From assembly GCA_016213595.1 (NCBI GenBank), contig JACRAA010000317.1, positions 1 through 33,617 of the forward strand: DNA of 33,617 bases, read 5' to 3'. Below are positions 27,563 to 33,617 of the stretch, piece after piece. This stretch comes from Actinomycetota bacterium (GTDB lineage Bacteria; Actinomycetota; Actinomycetes; Propionibacteriales; Propionibacteriaceae). Under the pieces are notes generated by a model, which saw only the letters and a program-made list of their open reading frames with translations, did not search any database and was not told where the DNA came from. Every line of letters starts with the position of its first letter. The first letter of the stretch is position 1. A program made the translations under genes and the position numbers.

Positions 27563-28275
27563 CCACCTTCCTCGACAGCCAAGCCGTCACCCGCTTCCAC
27601 AACGACCTCGGCCTCATCCCGCAGCGCTATTCCGAGCTGCCCAACGTCATCACCGGAATTAAAGGCCTCGGCGCCGGCTCACCCAACCCCGCTGAATCGA
27701 AGGCGCCGCTATCCGTCGGCGTCATTCACCTCCTCGACACAGCAATACCGCGTGTCGGAATGAACCTCCGCATGATCGTGGAAGAGATGAACGACGACGG
27801 GCAGCAGGCCCCCAGCATCGACCGGTGGATGTCACTCACCGAGCTCTGCGAGACGATCCGCCAGACCAGCTGGTGGCTCAAGGACCAGCCCTGGGCGACC
27901 GAAGTCACCAAGGACCTGCACGCGCTCCGCGTCGAGATGGAACAGGCCCTCGGCATCACCCAGGAGTACCTACCCCGATGCCGCACCTGCGACGCCAGGG
28001 TCGAGCCACAAGACAACGGCAGCTGGTACCTGTGCGTCGACTGCGGCCGCCAGTACGTCATCGCCGAAGACCTCAAGGCACTCGGCGCGGCCCAGTACCT
28101 GCGAGCCGAAGAAGTCGCCCAGCTCCTCGACATCCCCTGGTCGACGCTGCGCTACTGGAAGCGCGTCGGCTGGGTCCGGCCCATCGAGACCACCGCCGCT
28201 GGCATCGCCCTGTACGACCTCGACCAGGTCCGCGTCGTACGCGACACGCCACCCGTCGACAGAGTTTGCCGATGA
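27559..28275 (+). CDS. Zinc-ribbon plus MerR-type HTH protein
   Basis: 238 residues, GTG start overlapping the previous stop. Residues 1-~130 are helical with a WWLKDQPW segment. A zinc ribbon lies at ~141-160 (CRTCDARVEP...WYLCVDCGRQY, C-x2-C...C-x2-C), followed by a MerR/HTH_17-like domain at ~176-225 (YLRAEEVAQLLDIPWSTLRYWKRVGWVRPIETTAAGIALYDLDQVRVV). The HTH makes a DNA-binding role likely. Proteins with this arrangement occur just upstream of phage packaging genes, possibly as late regulators. Codon use shows more A-ending codons (GAA, CAA) than the structural genes. Confidence 0.8.
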   Translation: MTTFLDSQAVTRFHNDLGLIPQRYSELPNVITGIKGLGAGSPNPAESKAPLSVGVIHLLDTAIPRVGMNLRMIVEEMNDDGQQAPSIDRWMSLTELCETIRQTSWWLKDQPWATEVTKDLHALRVEMEQALGITQEYLPRCRTCDARVEPQDNGSWYLCVDCGRQYVIAEDLKALGAAQYLRAEEVAQLLDIPWSTLRYWKRVGWVRPIETTAAGIALYDLDQVRVVRDTPPVDRVCR

Positions 28276-28358
28276 GCGCTCAGATGTGCCACCATCATGG
28301 CGAGCGCACAGCTGTCTCCCGACACTGGGCGCTCGTCGCACGTCCGGGCAAGGACTGA
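28272..28358 (+). CDS. 28-residue peptide ORF, doubtful
   Basis: ATGA overlap with the upstream gene opens a 28-codon frame (starting MSAQMCHHHGERT) that ends two bases before the next ATG. The coupling makes translation possible, and the CHHH group is odd. It may only bridge translation to the HNH gene. No function suggested. Confidence 0.35.
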   Translation: MSAQMCHHHGERTAVSRHWALVARPGKD

Positions 28359-28360
28359 CG

Positions 28361-29059
28361 ATGGCCTCGCCGCAGTACGACTACCAGCACCAGCTCGAAC
28401 GCAAAGCCGCGAACAGCAGGCTCGAGACCCTCGGCCCCATCCCATGCCGGCGCTGCGGACAGCCCGTCCACTGCGACGCACAACGCCATCTCAACCGCGA
28501 CGGCCGCAAGTTCGAGCTCGGCCACGGCGTCGCCCACATCAACAACGGCGACGGCAGCGACAAGCAGCCAGAGCACGCCTACTGCAACGAAGCCGCAGGC
28601 GGCAGGCTCGCACGAGCCAGGCAACGCGCCGCCCGAGCAACACGCGACTGGGGCGACACGCCCAGCACAGGACCACGACGCGTCGTCCTGCTCGTCGGAC
28701 CACCAGGCGCAGGCAAGACCAGAGCCGCACGAACCTCAGGCCTGCACACCTACGACGACGACGACACGACCACACTCGAGCAGCTCGCCAACGATCCCGA
28801 CGCACGCGTCGTCGTCATCCGATCCGCACCCAGCAGCGACGAACGCGCCAGCCTCGTCGACCAGATCCAAGCCACCCACGTCTACCTCGTCGACGCACCC
28901 GACCACGTCATCGCGGCACGGCTCAAGGCGCGAGGCCGAGCACACATGGTCGCAGTCGCGAGATGGCGGGCAGCCTTCGACGACGACGATGACGTCGCCC
29001 CGTTCACAGGGTGGGAGCCGGTACTCCGCGAGACACGAGCGACACGAGAATGGCCGTGA
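28361..29059 (+). CDS. HNH-like domain fused to a P-loop kinase/ATPase domain
   Basis: 232 residues. The N-terminus has PCRRCGQPVHC (Cys29, Cys32), FELGHGVAHINNGDG and PEHAYCNEAAGGRLARA, the order of an HNH nuclease with its zinc cysteines. However the usual DH is GH and the middle Asn appears to be replaced, so activity is uncertain. From residue ~107, VVLLVGPPGAGKTRAART is a perfect Walker A (113-120), followed by a short Asp run, RVVVIRSAP and VYLVDAPDHVIAARLKARGR, like a small kinase/AAA_33 domain with an Arg lid. HNH proteins next to terminases assist DNA packaging by cos cleavage; the kinase part is unexplained. Codon usage is richer in A-ending codons (GCA, ACA, CGA) than most genes here. 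Confidence 0.75.
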   Translation: MASPQYDYQHQLERKAANSRLETLGPIPCRRCGQPVHCDAQRHLNRDGRKFELGHGVAHINNGDGSDKQPEHAYCNEAAGGRLARARQRAARATRDWGDTPSTGPRRVVLLVGPPGAGKTRAARTSGLHTYDDDDTTTLEQLANDPDARVVVIRSAPSSDERASLVDQIQATHVYLVDAPDHVIAARLKARGRAHMVAVARWRAAFDDDDDVAPFTGWEPVLRETRATREWP

Positions 29060-29180
29060 GGACAGCGTTTTTTGGTGAGGCGCCTCGCTCAGGACCGATC
29101 AGGCTTGATTTCTCTCCCCGAGCAGATTTCACCCCAGCACCCCCCATTTCCCGCAACGTCACACCCACGAGGAGAGCGCG
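29060..29180 (+). other. Intergenic region before the terminase genes, possible cos/pac zone
   Basis: This stretch holds a run of six T (29068-29073), an exact 10-bp palindrome GAGGCGCCTC (29077-29086) and an AC-rich stretch with runs of C before the terS ribosome-binding site. Position between HNH and small terminase is where cos sites lie in many phages, but I cannot locate a cut site. A late promoter could also be here. Confidence 0.4.
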
Positions 29181-29504
29181 ATGAGCCTGCGTGCTGTGAA
29201 GGCCGGGGACACGCCGGCGGCCGAGCCGGACGTCACGAAGCCGGCGGCGTCAAGAAGGCGCGCGAAGTCGGTCCTCGAGGCCGCCAACTCGGGCGACATG
29301 CGGGCCTTGCTGATCGCGATGCGGTCCCGGATCGCCCGTGCGGTGCAGAACCCGAAGACGTCGCCGCGGGACCTGGCTGCGTTGACGCGCCAGCTGCAGG
29401 ACATCGCGAAGCAGATCGAGGAGATCGACCTGCTGGCGAAGGCCCAGGAGGACGAGAGTGACGACGAAGTCCCCGACGAAGACTTCGACCCGTCGGCTCT
29501 CTGA
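29181..29504 (+). CDS. Terminase small subunit
   Basis: 107 residues, ATG after a GAGGAGAGCG site. Highly helical: SRRRAKSVLEAANSGDMRALLIAMRSRIARAVQNPKTSPRDLAALTRQLQDIAKQIEEIDLLAKAQEDE, a pattern of actinophage small terminases (P-x-T-x-x-R-D-L-A-A-L-T-R-Q-L central motif), then an acidic tail. It should bind the packaging site and recruit the large subunit. The large-subunit gene starts inside it at 29458, an overlap of 47 bases. Confidence 0.82.
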   Translation: MSLRAVKAGDTPAAEPDVTKPAASRRRAKSVLEAANSGDMRALLIAMRSRIARAVQNPKTSPRDLAALTRQLQDIAKQIEEIDLLAKAQEDESDDEVPDEDFDPSAL

Positions 29505-31011
29505 TGTCGCTCGCTACATCCGGATCCCGGACGGGATCGTCACCTCGGGCTGGCCGGCTGTTGCGCGCAAGCTCAGCGAGTGGGGCGTGTTCTTCCGTGG
29601 CTCCGACGCCTGGGAGGACGGCCTCGGCCGACTGATCCTCGGCAAGCGTGCCGACGGGAAGTACGCGGCGACGGTCGGCGGGATCGTGCTGCGGATCCCG
29701 CGGCAGGTCGCCAAGACGTGGTTCGTGGGCCGGCTGCTGTTCGCCCTGTGCGTGCTGTTCCCGGGCCTGCAGGTCGTCTGGACGGCGCACCACACGGCGA
29801 CGCTGACGAAGACGTTCCAGTCGTTGAGCACGTTCGCGAAGCGGCGCAAGGTCGCCCCGTACGTCGGCGACCCGGAGACCGGCAAGTCAGGCATCAAGCG
29901 GGGGTCCGGCAAGGAAGCGATCCTGTTCCTGAACGGGTCGGCGATCTGGTTCGGTGCTCGTGACCAGGGCTTCGGGCGTGGCTTCGAGATGATCGACGTC
30001 CTGGTCTTCGACGAGGCGCAGATCCTGAACCCGAAGGCGCTCGAGGACCTGATCGCGGCGACGAACCAGGCGCAGCACGTCCACGGCGGGCTCGTGTTCT
30101 ACATGGGCACCCCGCCGCGGCCGACGGATCCGGGGGCGACGTTCGACCTGAAGCGGGTCAAGGCGCTGACGGGCCTGAAGCCGGGGACCGTGAAGGGGAT
30201 CCTGGTCGGCGGGAACATGATCTACGTCGAGTGTTCGGCGCATCCGAACATCGGGCGTGACGGCGGCCCGTCGCTCGACGACCGCGGCGAGTGGCGTACG
30301 GCGAACCCGTCCTACCCGGAGCGGACGCCGGAAGAGTCGATGCTGCGGATGCGGGAGAACCTGCCCAGCGACGACGCGTGGCGCCGTGAGGCGATGGGCG
30401 TCAGCGACGACGACGCGATGACCCAGGCGGGCATCGACATGTCGGTCCTGCGGAAGCTGGTCCTCGGCAAGGGCACGAAGCTCGTCCCGCAGATGTTCGC
30501 GCTCGACGTGAGCCCGAAGCGGTCGGCGGCGTGCATTGTCGCGTCGGGCTGGTGCGGCACGAAGGTCGGCGTCGAGATCCCGAGCTCCAAGGGCCTGTTC
30601 GACCACCGGCCGGGCATCGGCTGGCTGCCGGAGCGGATGCGGGCGCTGAGCAAGGCCTTCCCGGACGCGGTCTGGGTCATCGTGACCCGGTCGCAGGCGG
30701 CCGCGTACCTGACGTTCCTGCTCAACGAGCTCGAGGTCGACGTACTGCAGCTCTCAAGCGCCGACTGGCCGGGCGTGTGCGCGTCGATGGTCGGCCTGAT
30801 CGAGGACGGCACCCTCGCCCACACCGGTGACGAGGAGCTGATGGAAGCGTTCGGCGGGGCGGTCCTGGTGAACGTCGGCGAGGAGCAGGTCCGCTGGGGC
30901 CGGCAGAAGTCGTCGACCGACATCACGCCTGTCGTCGCCGCGACGGCAGCGGCCGTCATGGCCTACCGCGATGGCGACCAGGCCTTCGACCTCAACTCCA
31001 TCGTCCAGTGA
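29458..31011 (+). CDS. terL: Terminase large subunit
   Basis: 517 residues from the GTG at 29458. ATPase part: IPRQVAKTWFVGRLLFALCVLFPGLQVVWTAHHTATLTKTF, with RQVAKT as Walker A-like motif (Ala in place of the usual Gly), and MIDVLVFDEAQIL as Walker B with catalytic Glu; YMGTPPRPTDPG is the coupling motif. Nuclease part: FALDVSPKRSAACIVASG (first Asp), then acidic residues in LIEDGTLAHTGDEELMEAF and SSTDITPVVAATAAAVMAY (last Asp), an RNaseH-like nuclease pattern. It pumps DNA into the prohead and cuts it. Confidence 0.95.
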   Translation: MTTKSPTKTSTRRLSDVARYIRIPDGIVTSGWPAVARKLSEWGVFFRGSDAWEDGLGRLILGKRADGKYAATVGGIVLRIPRQVAKTWFVGRLLFALCVLFPGLQVVWTAHHTATLTKTFQSLSTFAKRRKVAPYVGDPETGKSGIKRGSGKEAILFLNGSAIWFGARDQGFGRGFEMIDVLVFDEAQILNPKALEDLIAATNQAQHVHGGLVFYMGTPPRPTDPGATFDLKRVKALTGLKPGTVKGILVGGNMIYVECSAHPNIGRDGGPSLDDRGEWRTANPSYPERTPEESMLRMRENLPSDDAWRREAMGVSDDDAMTQAGIDMSVLRKLVLGKGTKLVPQMFALDVSPKRSAACIVASGWCGTKVGVEIPSSKGLFDHRPGIGWLPERMRALSKAFPDAVWVIVTRSQAAAYLTFLLNELEVDVLQLSSADWPGVCASMVGLIEDGTLAHTGDEELMEAFGGAVLVNVGEEQVRWGRQKSSTDITPVVAATAAAVMAYRDGDQAFDLNSIVQ

Positions 31012-31020
31012 GGAGCCACC

Positions 31021-31188
31021 GTGCGTGACCTTGTGATGACCGTGTTCGAGATCGTCGGGCTGCTCAGCCTGGCGCTCTCGCCGGCGGTCATGCTGTGGCC
31101 CTTCTCGCCGGCGCTGAGCCTGGCGTCGTTCGGGCTGTGCCTGCTCGTCGAGTCGGTCGTGCTGTCGAAGGTCGGGAGGAAGCGATGA
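31021..31188 (+). CDS. 55-residue membrane protein between terminase and portal
   Basis: GTG start with GAGGAG 5 bases upstream; the stop overlaps the portal ATG (ATGA at 31185). The peptide is almost wholly hydrophobic, with two membrane-spanning stretches (VFEIVGLLSLALSPAVMLW and ALSLASFGLCLLVESVVL) and a basic KVGRKR end. Unusual in a head-gene position, and too short to be found by many gene callers. It may be a membrane-associated factor or accessory holin-like peptide; no family recognised. Confidence 0.75.
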   Translation: MRDLVMTVFEIVGLLSLALSPAVMLWPFSPALSLASFGLCLLVESVVLSKVGRKR

Positions 31189-32357
31189 GCCTGCTGTTCA
31201 GCAAGCGCGGCCTCGGCGACTCCGAGAACCAGCTCGTGCCGCCCCGGAACCTGCCGAACGGCCGCCGGCTGCCGACGTCGGAGGAGTCGATGCGGCACTC
31301 GGCCGTGTGGAGCTGCCTCAACCTGCGCTCGTCGCTGATCTCGACCCTGCCGGCCGTCCAGTACCGGATGAGCGCCGGCCTGAAGGTGCCGATGCCGTCG
31401 GCGCAGCTGCTGACCGCTCCCGGCTCGCTGCACGTCGGCGGGCCCCTGGCTCGATTCGACGAGTGGATCTCGGCGACGCAGACCGACCTCGACCGGTACG
31501 GCAACGCGTTCGGCTACAAGGTCGCGATCGACGGCGGCTGGGGCGTGCCGACCCGCATCGACCTGCTGCCGGCGGAGAACGTCACCGTCCGCGTCCGGGA
31601 CGGCGTCGTGACCTACGCGTACGGCGGCAAGACCTACAACCAGTGGGAGATCTGGCACGAGCGCCAGTTCGTCGTCCCCGGGTCCCCGGTGGGCATGTCG
31701 CCGATGTCGGCGGCCGCGTACAGCGTCAGCCAGTACACGACGGCGCAGGCCTTCGCGGCGCAGTGGTTCTCGTCGGGCGGCATCCCGTCGGCGAAGCTGC
31801 AGACGGGCAAGACGATCACCCCGGCCGAGGCGCTCCAGGTGAAGAACCGGATCAAGGCGATGTTGTCGGCCGGCGACGTGCTCGTCCTCGGCAAGGACCA
31901 GGACTACGAGATGATCACAGTCCCCGCGAACCAGGCCGCGTTCATCGAGGCGATGGACTTCTCCGTCCTCGACGTGGCCCGGATCTACAACACCCCCGGC
32001 GACATGATCGACATCCCGATCAAGGGCAGCCGGATCACGTACGCGAACGTCACGCAGAAGAACCTCGACTACCTCACGATCCGGCTCGCGCCGTCGATCT
32101 TCCGGCGCGAGCGGGCCATCAGCGCCGCCCTGCCGATGCCACACCTCATGGAGTTCCAGTCGGACGCGCTGCTGCGCCTCGACCCGCAGACGTTGACCAT
32201 GATCCGCGGCCAGCAGGTCGACAAGCGTGCGCTGACTCCTGACGAGTGGCGCGAGATGGACAACCGCAAGCCGCTCACGGCTGACCAGATCAGCCAGTTC
32301 TCCGTCCTGTTCTCCGGCCTGACTACCTCACCAGGAGTGTCCGATGTCGCTGCATAG
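31185..32357 (+). CDS. Portal protein, HK97-type
   Basis: 390 residues from the ATG that overlaps the membrane-protein stop. Conserved features: SAVWSCLNLRSSLISTLPAVQY near residue 40, RYGNAFGYKVAIDG, PAENVTVRVRDG, FVVPGSPVGMSPMSAAA, FSSGGIPSAKLQT, and DFSVLDVARIYNTPGDMIDIP, all typical of HK97/phage portal (Phage_portal) proteins. It forms the dodecameric DNA channel at the capsid vertex. Residues near the C-terminus resemble the clip-to-crown region. It overlaps the protease gene by 14 bases. Confidence 0.94.
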   Translation: MSLLFSKRGLGDSENQLVPPRNLPNGRRLPTSEESMRHSAVWSCLNLRSSLISTLPAVQYRMSAGLKVPMPSAQLLTAPGSLHVGGPLARFDEWISATQTDLDRYGNAFGYKVAIDGGWGVPTRIDLLPAENVTVRVRDGVVTYAYGGKTYNQWEIWHERQFVVPGSPVGMSPMSAAAYSVSQYTTAQAFAAQWFSSGGIPSAKLQTGKTITPAEALQVKNRIKAMLSAGDVLVLGKDQDYEMITVPANQAAFIEAMDFSVLDVARIYNTPGDMIDIPIKGSRITYANVTQKNLDYLTIRLAPSIFRRERAISAALPMPHLMEFQSDALLRLDPQTLTMIRGQQVDKRALTPDEWREMDNRKPLTADQISQFSVLFSGLTTSPGVSDVAA

Positions 32358-33225
32358 TGAAGCCGCCCAGCTGCGCGCCGCCCATGTGGGGACGCGAGCC
32401 GATCGCCCGTTGCAGCGTCGCTGCGCCCAGTTCCCGGACTCTCCGAGGGTTGCCATCACGCGCGGTGCGAAGCTCCAGCTGCGCGACACCGGCGACGGCA
32501 CGGAGTTCACGGGCTACGCGTCCGTCGTGTCCCGCGGCTACGAGATGTGGGACATGTTCGGCCCGTACACCGAGGAGGTCGTGCCGGGTGCGTTCGCCAA
32601 CACGCTCAACATGGCCGACCTCGACGTGCCGCTCGTCCTGGCTCACGACTCGCTGCGCCGGATCGCGCGGACGTCGAACGGCTCGCTGACCCTGGCCGAG
32701 GACGACCACGGCCTGCTGTGCCGCGCGCCGCAGCTCGACCCGACCGACGTCGACGTGAACTACATCAGCCCGAAGATCCGCAGCGGCCTCATCGACGAGA
32801 TGAGCTTCGCGTTTCGGATCGTCCGCGGCGAGTGGTCGCCCGACTGGACGCAGTACAACATCCTCGAGGTCGACATCAACCGCGGCGACGTGGCGATCGT
32901 CGGCTACGGCGCGAACCCGTACACGTCGGTGGCGCTGCGGTCTGTGACGAACAAGCTCACGCACAAGCGGGCCCTCGACCCGCAGGACGTGTCTGTGCTG
33001 ACGCAGGCGCTCGGCTGGTTCACGGCGATCGACTCGATCGTCGACGAGGCGCAGGAGTCCCTCGCCGCCTACCTCGGCACCCCGAACCCTGACCCGGACG
33101 AGGGCGAGGACGTCGCCGAGCTCGCACAGAAAAGCCTGCTCGCGCTCCGTGCCCGCGAGGCCCGGCTCCGCGCCGACATGACCGCAGCGAACGTACGGCC
33201 CGCGCTGCGTCTGGCCGACATCTAG
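32344..33225 (+). CDS. Prohead (capsid maturation) protease, U35/S78 family
   Basis: 293 residues. Family features: LRDTGDGTEFTGYASVVSRGYEMWDMFGPYTEEVVPGAFANTL, then VLAHDSLRRIART with H101 as catalytic His, and DEMSFAFRI with S154 as the nucleophile, as in HK97 gp4. The last third is a Lys/Glu/Ala-rich helical extension typical of scaffold-like parts. It cleaves the N-terminal delta domain of the capsid protein encoded next and is self-removed. Confidence 0.93.
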   Translation: MSLHSEAAQLRAAHVGTRADRPLQRRCAQFPDSPRVAITRGAKLQLRDTGDGTEFTGYASVVSRGYEMWDMFGPYTEEVVPGAFANTLNMADLDVPLVLAHDSLRRIARTSNGSLTLAEDDHGLLCRAPQLDPTDVDVNYISPKIRSGLIDEMSFAFRIVRGEWSPDWTQYNILEVDINRGDVAIVGYGANPYTSVALRSVTNKLTHKRALDPQDVSVLTQALGWFTAIDSIVDEAQESLAAYLGTPNPDPDEGEDVAELAQKSLLALRAREARLRADMTAANVRPALRLADI

Positions 33226-33242
33226 GCCGACTCACGATCAAA

Positions 33243-33264
33243 CCCCTCGACCGAGGGGCCGTTT
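33243..33264 (+). terminator. Hairpin between protease and capsid genes
   Basis: CCCCTC (33243-33248) pairs with GAGGGG (33253-33258) with a four-base loop, followed by CCGTTTCAC. The shape and the CGAGGGGxCGTTTCAC tail are shared with the terminator at 22180-22204. It separates the capsid gene from the upstream head genes. The remaining ~100 bases to the capsid ATG could hold a promoter, but none is clear. Confidence 0.65.
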
Positions 33265-33363
33265 CACTGCGCCTCTTACGCCTGCGCCCTCAACCAGCCT
33301 GGGTGGATCAATGCCTGGTGAGAACCGCAAGACGCTCATCCGAACTCAAGAAGGGGATTCACC

Positions 33364-33617
33364 ATGAACATCGACACGCTCATCAAGGGCGTCTCCGACG
33401 GCATCGGCGAGCAGCTCGCCAAGCGCGGCGACCAGGCCAAGATCATCGAGGACGTACGCGCCTCCATGATCGCCACGAAGCGCGAGATCGCCAACGACGT
33501 CGAGGCCGACCAGGTCCGCGCCGCGAAGGCCCTGATCGACTCGATCGACCAGGACATCACGGAGCGCCGGGCCCGTCTCGACGAGCTCAAGGCCGAGAAG
33601 GCCTCCAACGAGGCCGC
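33364..33617 (+). CDS. Major capsid protein, N-terminal part (continues at base 142)
   Basis: ATG with AAGAAGGGGATTCACC upstream (AAGGGG ribosome-binding site). The 84 complete codons here encode a charged, all-helical delta/scaffold region, with MNIDTLIKGVSDGIGEQLAKRG at the start and an E/R/K/A-rich coiled coil (ERRARLDELKAEKASNEA). The last 141 bases repeat 1-141, so the gene continues in frame to the stop at 1327; full length 479 residues. The protease at 32344 is expected to remove this part after shell assembly. Confidence 0.93.
   Translation, partial: MNIDTLIKGVSDGIGEQLAKRGDQAKIIEDVRASMIATKREIANDVEADQVRAAKALIDSIDQDITERRARLDELKAEKASNEA
33477..33617. repeat. Second copy of the terminal overlap (equals 1-141)
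   Basis: Identical to bases 1-141 and therefore the closing overlap of a circular assembly. Confidence 0.95.

Noticed and set aside
28297-28992. 231-codon forward frame overlapping the HNH/P-loop gene
   Set aside because: It is extremely Arg-rich and repetitive, the typical out-of-frame reading of a GC-rich gene; the true frame carries Walker A and HNH motifs.

Overview
The window is essentially one complete temperate siphophage (or excised prophage) genome of a high-GC Gram-positive host, most likely an actinomycete. Reasons: very high GC throughout, many GTG starts, ATGA/GTGA-coupled genes, HK97-type head genes, a long-tail module with tape measure, a DUF1906-type endolysin, a tyrosine integrase with a repressor, and promoter architecture suited to leaderless transcripts. 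Bases 1-141 are identical to 33477-33617, so the true unit is circular (or circularly permuted) and 33,476 bp long; the window is cut inside the major capsid gene, whose start is at 33364 and whose stop is at 1327.

Layout. 29181-33617 joined to 1-1327 is the packaging and head module: small and large terminase, a small membrane protein, portal, prohead protease, major capsid protein. 1416-9058 is head-tail connection and tail: connector, joining proteins, tail tube, a tail-assembly chaperone pair joined by a textbook -1 slippery site (GGGAAAA, 4686-4692), tape measure, a LamG-containing tail protein and a second tip protein. 9070-10763 is lysis: endolysin with a strong internal start, an r1t-like holin, a coiled-coil membrane protein. 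10789-13840 is a second block of structural/adhesin-like genes after lysis, including a fibre with ten 20-residue repeats, closed by a terminator at 13868.

13915-17585 is the leftward, probably lysogeny-expressed arm: a small protein, a lipoprotein, an Abi_2/AbiF-type HEPN protein preceded by a structured non-coding region, a tyrosine integrase and an XRE repressor whose stop overlaps the integrase start. The repressor ends in ALVA, like an ssrA-type degradation tag, and the repressor-integrase overlap resembles phages with integration-dependent immunity. Repressor and rightward Xis/Cro-like gene are driven by divergent promoters with the same GTGCAATGCT-N6-ATG arrangement.

17711-29059 is the rightward early arm: an Xis/Cro-like HTH protein, small proteins including three consecutive 31-residue single-membrane-span peptides, RecE-like nuclease and RecT, RusA resolvase, a ParB-like gene interrupted by an in-frame TAG, HTH and zinc-ribbon proteins, a winged-helix gene followed by four perfect 18-bp iterons (likely replication origin), and an HNH/P-loop fusion next to the terminase.
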